DNA of 64,000 nt, taken from positions 1 through 64,000 of the forward strand of contig DIWJ01000058.1 in the NCBI GenBank assembly GCA_002428445.1. Reading direction: 5' to 3'. Numbering within the stretch: the stretch's first letter is position 1; each line of letters starts with the position of its first letter. The notes under the pieces are model-generated. The model worked only from the letters and a program-made list of their open reading frames with translations, ran no database searches and was not told where the DNA came from. This stretch comes from Syntrophaceae bacterium UBA6109 (GTDB taxonomy: Bacteria > Desulfobacterota > Syntrophia > Syntrophales > UBA6109). This document shows positions 41,458 to 51,955 of this stretch, piece after piece. Made by a program: the position numbers and the translations under genes.

Positions 41458-42528
41458 TCAGGGATCGCGGGTCAGGACTGCGGTAAGACACCGCGCCGAG
41501 CTCCCGTACTCGATGGTGGTGTTGAGAGGGATCGCGATCACCTCCATGCCCCGCTTTCGATAGGCATCGGCGATTCTCCCATACTGCTCTGCAACGATAA
41601 TCGTATGGGGATCGATGGAAAGATTGTTGGCCCCCGCGCTCTCGTCGGGCGCCACTTCGATTTTGTCCCAGCTCTTGAGGGGTTTCGGCAAGCCATCCAG
41701 AAGCGCTGCGGGGCAATACGTGAGGAGCCCGGGTCGATTGAGGCTCAGGACCCAATCCAAATGGAATCGTTCAGGGGCCAGACGGATGACGTGGATCTTG
41801 TACTCGGGACCCAGAAACTGCTTCAGCCACTCCACCCCGCGGGGACTCGACGCATTTCCCGAAATGCCCACATACACGTTCGAGCCGTCAGCCATGATAT
41901 CCCCGTTTTCGAGATAGAGATCGTCATCAGCATAGTGGGGGGAAGGCGGCGGCGAGGCGGCATAGGTGACGTCCGCGCCCTTGATCAACTCCTCCAGGAC
42001 GGGGCGTACCGCCCAAACCTGTTTGCGGCGGAAAGGGTATCGGAATGAGTTGAGGAGGATCACCTTCGTTCCGACGACCCGGAAGAAATCGGCGCCGCCG
42101 AAGAGCATCGTTCCTCTCTGGATTTCGGTCAGGAAGCCCTGCTCCTCGGGGTGTGCCAGGGGCCTTGTGCGGTGAACTGCGACGCCGTGGTCCTGCAGCA
42201 CCTTCACGTGTCGCTCGATCTGTTCTCTGAGACGGGCGAGAATCTCCGGCCCGAAGTCGGCCGTTTTCTTTCCCGCAGCTTGCTTCAAGAGATCCACCTC
42301 CCATTTGGGCAGCCATTTCATCGCCGGGAAGTAGTCCATTTCAACGGTATCATCCACAATCCCGACGACGGTCTCTCTCAGACGTCCCCATTCGTTATAG
42401 ACGCCTATTTTTCTTGCCGTCTTCACTCCTGCGGATCCCCCATTACCGGCGATTGCCGGTTTGAAAGATGCGGACACTGTTGCCGCTTCTGCCCCCAGGA
42501 CAGGACCCGGGAAAGTTCTGCGATCCAT
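41458..42528 (-). CDS. Amidinotransferase-family (GATM/StrB-like) protein
   Basis: This 356-residue protein belongs to the guanidino-group-modifying superfamily that includes glycine and inosamine amidinotransferases and arginine deiminases. The start of the domain is VYNEWGRLRETVVGI near residue 43. The catalytic residues have counterparts in LENGDIMADG (acidic), FHLDWVLSL (His) and SSARCLTAVLT (Cys) close to the C-terminus. The first 20 residues (MDRRTFPGPVLGAEAATVSA) look like a weakened Tat signal, with an RR-x-F pair but interrupted hydrophobic core. ATG 42528 has GGGGAG upstream. Substrate and cellular location are unknown. It precedes a PNPOx-like and two ETF genes. Confidence 0.82.
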   Translation of the reverse strand: MDRRTFPGPVLGAEAATVSASFKPAIAGNGGSAGVKTARKIGVYNEWGRLRETVVGIVDDTVEMDYFPAMKWLPKWEVDLLKQAAGKKTADFGPEILARLREQIERHVKVLQDHGVAVHRTRPLAHPEEQGFLTEIQRGTMLFGGADFFRVVGTKVILLNSFRYPFRRKQVWAVRPVLEELIKGADVTYAASPPPSPHYADDDLYLENGDIMADGSNVYVGISGNASSPRGVEWLKQFLGPEYKIHVIRLAPERFHLDWVLSLNRPGLLTYCPAALLDGLPKPLKSWDKIEVAPDESAGANNLSIDPHTIIVAEQYGRIADAYRKRGMEVIAIPLNTTIEYGSSARCLTAVLTRDP

Positions 42529-42573
42529 GCTCTTCTTACTCCCCTCCCCAAAAAACGTTCATGGAAAGAATTC

Positions 42574-43931
<1,358 letters not shown>

Positions 43932-43935
<4 letters not shown>

Positions 43936-45692
43936 AGATTCCTTTCCCCCAGCGGTAGAAAGACCAGCACCTTCGTTCCCCGGCCGGGTGTGCTCTCCAG
44001 GCGGATCTCCCCGCCGTGCGCCTCGACGATCCTCTGCACAATGGCCATGCCCAGACCCGTCCCCGTGGGCCGGGTCGTGAAGTAGGGATCGAAGATGCGC
44101 TCCATGTCTTCGGGGGCGATGCCCTTGCCCGTGTCGGAGACGGCGATGCGCACGCGGCTGCCACCCTCCGGCGCCGCGCCCACCGTCAGCGTGCCGCCGC
44201 CCTCCATGGCCTGGATGGCATTGAGAAGCAGATTCAGAAGGACCTGGTGAAACCGGTCGGGATCGATCCGGACCGCGGGAAGGTCCGGATCGAATTCCAT
44301 CCCGATCTCGACGCCGGCCTTTGCGGCATCGGGTTCGATCACCTTGAGGGCGTGGCGGATGAGCTCGGGCAGGGCCGTATCCCGGCGCTGCACGTTCACG
44401 GGGCGGGAGAATTCCAGCAACTGCCCGATGACGCGGTTCAGGCGCTCCACTTCGTTGACCATGACGTCGGCGATGCGGCCGTCTTCGGCGTTTTGACGGT
44501 AGCGCTCCTTGAAATAGGTGGCGAACCCCTTGATCGAACTCAAGGGGTTGCGGATCTCGTGGGCGACCCCCGCGGCGAGGCTTCCCAGGGAGGCCAGGCG
44601 GCGGTTCCTCTCGACCTCCTCCTGGAGGCGGCGGATTTCCGAGGTGTCGCGGAAGAGGAGGATCTTGCCCTGCGAATCTCCCGAATCCTCCCGCAGGGTG
44701 GCGGCGATGATCTCCATCGGGATCGTCTTGTCCCCGATCGGTACATCCGCCTCTTTTTCGATCACCGCCGGATGCTGTTTCAACCGTTCGAGCAATTCGA
44801 GAAAGGCGTCCGGCAGATGCGCGGCCGCCGGCTTTCCCGGCAGATTTCCGGATGCGCAGCCGAGGATCGCCTCGGCCTGGTCGTTGCAGGAACTGATGAC
44901 GCCCGCATCGTCCACGACGGCGAGGGCGATCGGCATGTGGCGGACGAGGCTGTCGGAAAAGGCGCGGACCCGGGAAAGCGACGAACGCGCCGCGCGGTAG
45001 CCGGCGGCGAGGTACAGGGAAACGACGCCGGAGAATCCGATGAGGAGGAGGATCGCGGCCATCCAGAGGCTCTGCGCCAGATCCTTCTTGCGGGCGGCCT
45101 CGATAGGTCCCATATCCAGGCCGACGAAGATGACGAGGCCGCGCGGCGGGGCCGGCGGCTCTTGGCGGGGGGAAGGCCAGAAACCGGGGGGACCGCGGCG
45201 GTGGAAATCAGGCGGGCCGTCGGTGCCTGGAGCGAAGCGGCGATACACTTCAAAGGTATCGGCTTCGCCCGGATTGGAAATCTGGCGCCACTGCGGCCGA
45301 TCCTCGGCGGCGATCTTCCCGAGATCGAGATCGGCCCCGTAGGTTTCTCCGATCATCGAGGGGTCGCTGTCGGCAAGAATCCGGCCCCGGTCGTCGGTCA
45401 CGATGAAATAGTCGATGTCCGGCTGCTGGGCGGTTTCCATGAGGAGTTTCTGGAGCTGGAAGAGACCCCAGTCCATCCCCAGGCCCGTCCGGGCCCCCGC
45501 TTCAAAAGAGCGGATCAGCACCGCCCCTTTTTCGACAAGGAGTCTGGTTGTCTGCTCGCGCTGCCTGCCGATGTCCTGAAGGGCAATGAAGACGAACAGC
45601 GGCAGGAGCACCGCCGCCGCGCCGAGGATGAGCCAGGGCGAAACGCCGGCCCAGAATCTTTTTTTGCGGAAAGGCCTTTCCTGTTCCGTCAT
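43932..45692 (-). CDS. zraS: ZraS-like membrane sensor histidine kinase
   Basis: This sensor kinase of about 586 residues has two membrane helices (near residues 20-40 and 210-235) flanking a periplasmic sensor region with a proline-rich stretch. A PAS domain follows (about 255-370), then HisKA (GVAHEIRNPLSSIKGFATYF, phospho-His near 385) and an HATPase domain with N-box LLNLLLNAIQAM and G-boxes DTGKGI and GTGLGMAIV. ATG 45692 is preceded by GAGAGGGTT; an upstream in-frame ATG at 45722 has no ribosome site. Its stop overlaps the zraR start (ATGA). In the E. coli homologue the stimulus is zinc or envelope stress; here that is inference. Confidence 0.88.
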
Positions 45693-45737
45693 AACCCTCT
45701 CACGTGGATACTTTGTAGTCATCTGGATACCATAATC

Positions 45738-45752
45738 GGATATTTGATATCC
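45738..45752. promoter_or_regulatory. Palindrome between zraS and zraP
   Basis: GGATAT-TTG-ATATCC is a 6-bp inverted repeat about 97 bases upstream of the zraP -24 element, the distance expected for an enhancer site. A further GGATAC lies at 45725. It is a candidate ZraR binding site that could serve both divergent promoters. Confidence 0.45.
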
Positions 45753-45848
45753 ATTTTTTCTGGCCTCAGGAAAGAACGCGAAAGCCCTCTCCCGCCCAGC
45801 TAAGTAGAATCATTTGTCGATACAACAGGTTGGATGAATAATCCGCCT

Positions 45849-45864
45849 TGGCACGGGCCTTGCT
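45849..45864 (+). promoter_or_regulatory. Consensus sigma-54 promoter of zraP
   Basis: TGGCACG-GGCC-TTGCT matches the -24/-12 consensus at every conserved position, with GG and GC ten bases apart. Transcription should start near 45875, about 35 bases before the zraP ATG. Confidence 0.9.
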
Positions 45865-45909
45865 CATATCCAAGGCAAAAGCAAAAATAATTCCCAAGGA
45901 GCATGAAAT

Positions 45910-46440
45910 ATGAAGAAATTCACAACGATTTTCACAGCGGCAATCTTTGTCGTCCTCGTCGCCGCGTCGGCTTTTGCCTACGGTCCGGGCGGCGGAAGAG
46001 GGGCCTGCGCCGGCGGCGCCTGCCTCGGCGGCGATCCCGTCCAGGCGGCGGAGAAACTGGGCCTCACGGCGGAACAGACGGCCAAGATCAAGGAACTGCG
46101 CGAGCAGCATCTGAAGGACATCAAGCCTCTTCAGGACAAGATCTTCAGCAAGCGCGGCGATCTTCGCCTCCTGTGGCTGGAGAAGAACCCCAACCAGGAG
46201 AAGATCCTGGCCCTCCAGAAGGAGCTCCGCGATGTCCGCGGTCAGCTCCAGGAAAAGTCGACGACGCTGCGTCTGACGGTATACAACCTGCTGACTCCCG
46301 AACAGAAGGACAAGGTCAAGACCGCCTTTACGGGAAGAGGCATGGGCCATGGCCCGCGGTACGGCATGGCGGCAGGCCGCGGCGGCAAGAGTTTCGGTCC
46401 CGACGGTTGTCCGGGACGCGGCATGAGAGGCAACTGGTAA
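45910..46440 (+). CDS. zraP: ZraP/Spy-like periplasmic metal-binding or chaperone protein
   Basis: This 176-residue secreted protein has a signal peptide (residues 1-23, ending SAFAYG). A glycine- and cysteine-containing stretch (GGRGACAGGACLGGDP) follows, then a helical LTxxQ-type region (KLGLTAEQTAKIKELREQHLKDIKPLQDKIFSKR near 48-81 and LLTPEQKDKVKTAF near 126-139). A Gly/His/Arg-rich tail ends the protein. This is the ZraP/CpxP/Spy family, which binds zinc and chaperones periplasmic proteins under envelope stress. It is transcribed from a consensus sigma-54 promoter and is divergent from zraSR, the same arrangement as in enterobacteria. AAGGAGCATGAAAT precedes the ATG. Confidence 0.9.
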   Translation: MKKFTTIFTAAIFVVLVAASAFAYGPGGGRGACAGGACLGGDPVQAAEKLGLTAEQTAKIKELREQHLKDIKPLQDKIFSKRGDLRLLWLEKNPNQEKILALQKELRDVRGQLQEKSTTLRLTVYNLLTPEQKDKVKTAFTGRGMGHGPRYGMAAGRGGKSFGPDGCPGRGMRGNW

Positions 46441-46469
46441 ACCCCTTCACTAACCTTCCTCCTTTCTCC

Positions 46470-46505
46470 GGCCGGGAAGTCTCTTCGAATTCCCGGCCTT
46501 TTTTT
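46470..46505 (+). terminator. Intrinsic terminator of zraP
   Basis: GGCCGGGAA (46470-46478) pairs with TTCCCGGCC (46490-46498), followed directly by seven T residues. It ends the zraP transcript 30 bases after the stop. Confidence 0.92.
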
Positions 46506-46642
46506 GCCCGTTTTTTCCTCCCGCCTGCCTTCGAGATTGTTGCGAAGCGTCCCCGGTGTGCTATAGTTTCAACGTGGCGTGACAGTTTTCACGGAGGCTG
46601 TTGCGCGCGCATGCCGCGGGAATGGAAGCGGAGGAGGAGACG

Positions 46643-47995
46643 ATGCAAACCGAACGGTATCCCCTCGAATCTCTTTTCGAAAAGATCCTCAGCCCCTTCG
46701 AGAGATTCCTCCGTCAGACGACGGCGGGCGGCGTCATCCTCATGGCCGCGACCGTCCTCACCCTTGTGGTCGCCAATTCCCCATGGGGGGCCGGTTTCCG
46801 GCAATTCTGGGAGCAGGCGTTTCGGCTGGAGTTCGGCGTCCATTCTCTCGAAATGCCGATGCGGCACTGGATCAACGAAGGGCTCATGGCCTTCTTCTTC
46901 CTGCTCGTCGGCCTTGAACTCAAGCGCGAGGTCATGGTGGGGGAACTGTCTTCCCGGAAAGACGCGATTCTTCCCGTCGCCGGGGCCCTCGGCGGCATGA
47001 TCGTCCCGGCCGCCATTTATGTCCTGCTGAATCCAGCCGGGCCTGCGGCTGCGGGCTGGGGCATCCCCATGGCGACGGACATCGCCTTTGCCATCGGCAT
47101 CCTGGTCCTCCTGTCCTGGCGCATTCCACGCAGCCTGATCGTTTTTCTTGTGGCGCTGGCCATCGCCGACGACATCGGCGCGGTCCTGATCATCGCTTTC
47201 TTCTACACAACCTCCCTGAACATGGCCGCGCTGGGCGCCGCCGGCGTTCTCTTCGCGCTCCTGGTTCTGCTGAACCGGGGCGGCGTCCGGAGATCCCTGC
47301 CCTACGCGATCCTGGGCATTCTGCTCTGGATCAGTATGCTGAAATCGGGTGTCCATGCGACGATCGCCGGCATTCTCCTGGCCTTCACCATTCCCGCCCG
47401 CCCCGTTTTCTCCCCCGGCCAGTTCGATTTCTGCCTGACGAAGCTTCAGGGCGCCCTCCACGGGCACACGGCAGACCTGGAAATGCAGGACCTTCCCCTC
47501 AGCGATCCGCGCATGTCCGTCATCGCCCAGAATGTGGAGTCTGTGGCGAGGGCCGTGCAATCGCCCCAGCAGCTCATGGAGCTCGCTATCGGGAACTGGG
47601 TGACATTTTTCATCATCCCCCTGTTTGCCTTTGCCAACGCCGGCATCGACTTTGCGGAAATCCGCCTCGGCGAGGCCCTGGCCCATCCTGTCGCGCTCGG
47701 GATTGTTCTCGGCCTGGTCCTCGGCAAGTTCATCGGAATTTCAGGCGCGGCCTGGCTTGCGGCGAAGACGGGCATCGCCCAGCTGCCCAGCGGGGTAAAG
47801 TGGAGGCAGTTCTGCGGCGTCGCCTGGCTGGGCGGCATCGGATTTACGATGTCGCTCTTCATCGGCGAGCTCGCCTTTCAACGGGACCCGCTGTTCATGG
47901 AGGAGGCCAAAATCGGCATCCTGTTTTCATCGGTCCTGGCGGCCGCGATCGGCCTGACGTGGCTCCTCCTGAGCAGCCCGCGGCGGAAGGAGTGA
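46643..47995 (+). CDS. nhaA: Na+/H+ antiporter NhaA
   Basis: This 450-residue antiporter exports sodium in exchange for protons. It has twelve expected helices. The ion-binding aspartates of E. coli NhaA (D163, D164) correspond to ALAIADDIGAVLIIAFFY near residues 166-183, and D133 to PMATDIAFAIGIL near 140-152. The N-terminus FLRQTTAGGVILMAATVLTLVVANSPWG and the C-terminal FCGVAWLGGIGFTMSLFIGELAF are canonical. ATG 46643 follows GGAGGAGGAGACG directly; ATG 46622 is an alternative. It is monocistronic, between the zraP terminator and the low-GC region at 48000. Confidence 0.95.
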   Translation: MQTERYPLESLFEKILSPFERFLRQTTAGGVILMAATVLTLVVANSPWGAGFRQFWEQAFRLEFGVHSLEMPMRHWINEGLMAFFFLLVGLELKREVMVGELSSRKDAILPVAGALGGMIVPAAIYVLLNPAGPAAAGWGIPMATDIAFAIGILVLLSWRIPRSLIVFLVALAIADDIGAVLIIAFFYTTSLNMAALGAAGVLFALLVLLNRGGVRRSLPYAILGILLWISMLKSGVHATIAGILLAFTIPARPVFSPGQFDFCLTKLQGALHGHTADLEMQDLPLSDPRMSVIAQNVESVARAVQSPQQLMELAIGNWVTFFIIPLFAFANAGIDFAEIRLGEALAHPVALGIVLGLVLGKFIGISGAAWLAAKTGIAQLPSGVKWRQFCGVAWLGGIGFTMSLFIGELAFQRDPLFMEEAKIGILFSSVLAAAIGLTWLLLSSPRRKE

Positions 47996-48280
47996 GAGCC
48001 TGTTCCCTATGTCACGATTACTGAACGGTATGCCCCTCGATTGATCGGAGCGTGCGGTTGTGGGACCTTCGAAGGGTGGCAGCCATTTGCTTCGTTCGAG
48101 CGGCTCTCCACAAATTTTCCTGCTTTGCCGCCGGATGGGCAAAGGCCTGGGAAAAAACTCGAAATCAGAAAAACGATCTATATAAGACGACCAACTCACT
48201 TATTATAAGCGGTTTACGAACAACGGTGCGCTCCCAGCGGACAGCATCAAGCGTTTTAGAAACATCTATTCCTAATGGAT
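47996..48280. other. Lower-GC gap without a supported gene
   Basis: This 285-base gap separates NhaA from the two-gene ATPase module. Base composition drops (runs such as AAAAAACTCGAAATCAGAAAAAC and CTATATAAGACG). I see no convincing gene, tRNA, repeat ends or attachment site. It probably marks the edge of an acquired segment. Confidence 0.5.
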
Positions 48281-48934
48281 TCAACACTGCGGAGCGGTGG
48301 TGCTTCCAAACCATTGCCTAAGTACCGTCTTCAGTTTTAAAAAGGAAAGATCTGTGCACCTATCTATACTCACTCGCTCTGCGAGCTTTTTGTAAAGTGC
48401 TGCTGAATCCGGCTTTCCGGAAATACGAAGTGCCGCCTTCAATGCCTCTTTGGGATGGTTTGGCTTTGCCTCTCCCGACTGCATCCATCCTTTCTGAAGA
48501 AGCCATTTTCTCAAAGAAGGGTGCCGGGCGGACCATCCGGTGACCGCATCAACATGCGGCGAATCGCTCCAAACCCAACTTTCCACTTCCGGTTCGATGA
48601 CTATTGCGGCGGCGCGATTCTCCCAACCGCCGCAGTGCAAGCGGTACTCCAAATCTTCTTCCATTTCAGTTCTGATTTTCCGCCCTTCCTGGCCTGATCC
48701 TTCGTAGTCCATGACGATCAAAGCGTATCGCGCCCGATGGACGGCAAAACGGAGAAAGTCCGGCCCATCCAGAAAACATCCCGGATCGTGTTCCGGATGC
48801 GTATGAGGATCTTCCAGAGATATGGGACGAATGCCGATGGCTTGCGGGCGCGATAAAATGCCTATGAGTGCATACTCAATCTTTCTGTCTGCGGAAAGAA
48901 CAATCAAGTCCTTTACCTGATTTGCAGGTGTCAT
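48281..48934 (-). CDS. DUF4276/TOPRIM-like protein, partner of the AAA ATPase
   Basis: This 217-residue protein has no confident name. The order of acidic motifs resembles the DUF4276/TOPRIM group: VKDLIVLSADRKIEYALIGIL at the start, ARYALIVMDYEGSGQE near residues 69-84 and AAAIVIEPEVESWVWSD near 108-124, the last like the E-x-W segment of DUF4276. Such proteins are candidate nucleases. Its ATG overlaps the stop of the AAA ATPase gene (ATGA), so the two are translated together. Codon use and GC are unlike the flanking metabolic genes, consistent with transfer. A defence role is inferred from this pairing only. Confidence 0.6.
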   Translation of the reverse strand: MTPANQVKDLIVLSADRKIEYALIGILSRPQAIGIRPISLEDPHTHPEHDPGCFLDGPDFLRFAVHRARYALIVMDYEGSGQEGRKIRTEMEEDLEYRLHCGGWENRAAAIVIEPEVESWVWSDSPHVDAVTGWSARHPSLRKWLLQKGWMQSGEAKPNHPKEALKAALRISGKPDSAALYKKLAERVSIDRCTDLSFLKLKTVLRQWFGSTTAPQC

Positions 48935-50184
48935 CCCAAGACCCCTCCGGCAAAAAGAACCGAAAGATTAGGTGTGCCTTGCCAGTCTTTCAATTTTGGA
49001 TGCCTGTCGCCAGCGACGATATCCGTTGCACCCCCATCAGTCTTGGCGAAGCAGAGCACATCCTTTGGGTCAACCTTGCTGAGGATCACAGGGGAGTGAG
49101 TCGCCAAAAGCATTTGTGCATCGTACACCGAAGACAGCGACTGTAAGGCAGCTTCAACGGCCCTCGGGTGTATACCGTTTTCTGGCTCTTCTATCACGTA
49201 GCATCCACGGAAGTCCGAAAGATAAGCGGGCAATGTCAAGGCCAGCAAGCGAAGCGTTCCGTCGGATGCCAACCACGAAGGCACTTCAAGATTGTTACGA
49301 TATCGCAGAATCATGTAACGATGCTTGATGTCGACAAGTTCCTGAATTCGAATCCCCTCGAAATCCGGCAACGCCGTTTGCAGGTGGTCGATCCAATCTT
49401 GAAATCTCGGCAAATTCGTCTGCATCAGCTTCTCGATGACCCAAGGCAGATTCGAGCCGTCCGGTTTGAATCCTTTGACCTGCCCAGGTGGACTTGCCTT
49501 TCGAATCAACAGACTGTTGAGAATCAATTGTTGGATTCCATCGGACAAAAATGTTTTTAGCCACGTCGAGACAGGAAAGCTTGTTTCGTCAGCCGGAAGA
49601 TTTGCCAAGGCTGACCGGCGAGGATTAGTACGGTACGATGGATTGTAGCCTTTGATCGTTTCAGCGTAGTAGTTATCGTTTCCACCTGCCTCCTTGCTGA
49701 CTACGATCGCCTGAACTTTTCTTGGTTTGCCCTTCTTGGAGAGAATACTTGTAGGAGGTATGCGTAATTCCGGAAAGAGTAATCGCTCGGGCTCCTCGTA
49801 GCTGTTATCTGTTTTCAGGACCACACGTTCCACACGCAAACCGATACCCTGATTATCCACATCCATTCCCACAGCCACTTCATAGCGGACGCGATCGAAG
49901 GCGGGATTTGCCAGTGTCTCCCGCAAGTTTTCAGGTATAGCAGCTTCGATGGCCAACTCGAACGCCTCTCCCTGCCGGCGCCACATCAGATCTTCGGGAT
50001 TGCTCGCGCGGTCACCGATTGCTTCTTCCACACCCCGGCGTACGACATCTCCGAGGAAGCCAATGACATCAAGAAATGTCGTCTTGCCGGTGGCGTTCGG
50101 GCCTACGAGTACCTGAAATGGCTTCAGCGGTTGTCTGATGTAGTGAAGACATCGGTAGTTCAGCGCCTCAATCAGCGTAATCAT
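48931..50184 (-). CDS. RecF/ABC-type AAA family ATPase
   Basis: This 417-residue ATPase has the split RecF-like ABC layout. Walker A is VGPNATGKTTF near residues 27-37, with Ala in place of the usual Gly. The signature-like ASDGTLRLLALTLPAYL lies near 304-320, Walker B in CYVIEEPENGIHPRAVEAAL near 327-346, and the switch histidine in LLATHSPVIL near 356-365. A long insertion separates the two halves. Related ATPases (AAA_15/AAA_21) are sensor or motor subunits of two-gene phage defence systems and toxin pairs. The start follows GGAGGGAAATAA. It heads a two-gene operon with a TOPRIM-like protein in a region of lower GC. Confidence 0.82.
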   Translation of the reverse strand: MITLIEALNYRCLHYIRQPLKPFQVLVGPNATGKTTFLDVIGFLGDVVRRGVEEAIGDRASNPEDLMWRRQGEAFELAIEAAIPENLRETLANPAFDRVRYEVAVGMDVDNQGIGLRVERVVLKTDNSYEEPERLLFPELRIPPTSILSKKGKPRKVQAIVVSKEAGGNDNYYAETIKGYNPSYRTNPRRSALANLPADETSFPVSTWLKTFLSDGIQQLILNSLLIRKASPPGQVKGFKPDGSNLPWVIEKLMQTNLPRFQDWIDHLQTALPDFEGIRIQELVDIKHRYMILRYRNNLEVPSWLASDGTLRLLALTLPAYLSDFRGCYVIEEPENGIHPRAVEAALQSLSSVYDAQMLLATHSPVILSKVDPKDVLCFAKTDGGATDIVAGDRHPKLKDWQGTPNLSVLFAGGVLG

Positions 50185-50533
50185 TTATTTCCCTCCACGA
50201 CGGCCCACGTTTTTTCTTAAAGTAATGTGTGTCATTTGCGACGCCGATGAAGAATTCATCTTGGCAAAACGGCAACCGCCGTTGGCGTCCATGACAGGGT
50301 AGATCGCGCCTATTAGGCTACAAAATTTGCCATGTCCCTGAAGTCCGATCACCGCCATAATACCGAGTCGTAAAGACGGAACATCGAATAGATCTTTCCA
50401 GCTAAACACGTGCAATGTTGCACAGATATCATTGGTCGTCAAATGGAATATCCGATGATGCAGACTTTGGGCGGCGTAGCGTGGATGTCCCCGGCGATCT
50501 GCTCGATTGGCGTTCAGCTAGGCGGGACCTCTT
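50185..50533. other. Gap between the ATPase module and the second larA
   Basis: An 85-codon minus-strand frame (50442-50185) runs right up to the ATPase start but shows no family resemblance and has a poor ribosome site, so I do not call it a gene. The stretch probably carries the promoter of the ATPase pair and the 3' end of the larA-containing operon. I see no clear terminator. Confidence 0.4.
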
Positions 50534-51805
50534 TCAGCGCGCGGGCGCGCGATCGTCAAGGATGGGGATGCAGTCGCCGGCGTAGGGGATGCAGAGGATG
50601 GAAGGGTGGGCATAGCCCGCGAGGGCGATTTCCGCGGCCTCCGGGAGCGACCGGAAGCCCGTCATGAACATCTGCGTGAGTTCATCGGGATCGATGCCGG
50701 AAGACACGACGAAAACGCGGTGGTCCTTGCAGCACCTTGCGAACAGGTAGGCCTTGGAGCTGTTGTCCGCCGAAAATCCCTGCCGGTTGAAGTCTTCGAT
50801 GACCTGCTCCACGCTCTGCGCTTCTTTCAGCACCTTGCCGAACTTGCCGATGCCGTTCCGGCATTCGGCGATAAGGACGATCGCGCCGCCGGGCCTTGTC
50901 ACCTGCTCAGCGACGACCATTCCCTTCTGCGCCTGGTGCAGGTCGATGTCCTTCGGATAACGCCCGGGGCTGACGAATACGACGTCATAGGCCTTCGGCA
51001 CCCTTCGCACCCATGCCTTTTCGCAGATCCCGACGCCGCGCAGATGCGCCGCTTCGAGTTCGCCCGCCACGATTTCGACCACCTCGCCGCGGTAGTTCTT
51101 CACCGCGTTGACGATGAAGTCCGCCCCCGCCAGGCGCGCCGCCGCGACTGCTTCCTCGTGGAAGGTATTGCCCCGGATGATCCCGAGTACCGGCCCCGAC
51201 GGGCGTATGGGATAGGAATGATGGGTCTTGATCGTTGCAAGGCCCGCGATGCCCGGCACGACGGACTTCCTGCCGCCGCCGAATCCCGCCGACTGGTGCG
51301 GTGCGACGATTCCCGTCAGGATCTTCAGGGAGGCCTCCGCGTAATGGCGGTTGACGTGCACGGGCAGGCCCCTCTTCGTCGTGCCGAGATAGGTCAGCAT
51401 ACCCGGGTCCTGGCAGTCGTGGGAGATGACGCGAAGCCGGGAACGCCATGGGCCCAACATCTTGTTCAGATCCGCTTCGGTGGGCGGCTCGTGATTTCCC
51501 GTCGCCACGATGACCGTGATCCGCTCGGGGCCGATGCCGGCCTCCGCCAGTTCTTCGACAAGAGCGGTCAGCATGATCTCGGTAGGTGCGGGACGCGTGA
51601 TGTCGTTGATGACGATGGCGACGGAGGTTTTCCCCCGGGCGAGCGCGGCCAGACGCTCGCATCCGATCGGCTGCGCGAGGGCCCGGCGGACAGCCGCCAG
51701 CGGATCCGGTGCGGCGGGGATCAGCTCCGGCAGAAGGACGTCCGCTTCCTGCGTCAATTTCAGATCGACGAATTGTTCTCCAAAAGGAAAGGTGACCGTC
51801 TGCAT
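50534..51805 (-). CDS. LarA-family nickel-pincer racemase/epimerase (second of three)
   Basis: This 423-residue LarA homologue keeps all four key positions: His in VATGNHEPPT near residue 107, His in VAPHQSAGFGGG near 168, Lys in GGRKSVVPG near 178 and His in IKTHHSYP near 194. It would racemise or epimerise a 2-hydroxy acid or a related acid. It shares the gene order of the minus-strand operon that begins beyond the right edge and is its last gene. A 150-base gap with a strong hairpin separates it from the LeuD-like gene upstream. It is clearly different in sequence from the copies at 2036 and 55682, so it probably serves another substrate. Confidence 0.85.
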   Translation of the reverse strand: MQTVTFPFGEQFVDLKLTQEADVLLPELIPAAPDPLAAVRRALAQPIGCERLAALARGKTSVAIVINDITRPAPTEIMLTALVEELAEAGIGPERITVIVATGNHEPPTEADLNKMLGPWRSRLRVISHDCQDPGMLTYLGTTKRGLPVHVNRHYAEASLKILTGIVAPHQSAGFGGGRKSVVPGIAGLATIKTHHSYPIRPSGPVLGIIRGNTFHEEAVAAARLAGADFIVNAVKNYRGEVVEIVAGELEAAHLRGVGICEKAWVRRVPKAYDVVFVSPGRYPKDIDLHQAQKGMVVAEQVTRPGGAIVLIAECRNGIGKFGKVLKEAQSVEQVIEDFNRQGFSADNSSKAYLFARCCKDHRVFVVSSGIDPDELTQMFMTGFRSLPEAAEIALAGYAHPSILCIPYAGDCIPILDDRAPAR

Positions 51806-51849
51806 GTCTCTACCCCACCATCCAATTTCTCAACAAATGAAATTGAAGC

Positions 51850-51871
51850 TCTCCGGAGCAAGCTCCGGAGA
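51850..51871 (-). other. Hairpin between the leuD-like gene and larA
   Basis: TCTCCGGAGC-AA-GCTCCGGAGA is a perfect 10-bp inverted repeat. On the minus strand it is followed by a moderately T-rich stretch. It may end or thin out the operon transcript before the last gene. Confidence 0.5.
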
Positions 51872-51955
51872 ATCTTCGATCCCCAAGGAAGAGGCCAGTT
51901 CTCATCCGCTCGCTTATCCCGCCGCTTCGCCGCAGGACTGCACTCGCTGCCGGAT

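Noticed and set aside
50185..50442. 85-codon minus-strand frame directly before the AAA ATPase
   Set aside because: No family resemblance, no good ribosome site, composition not clearly protein-like; kept only as a note in the gap entry.
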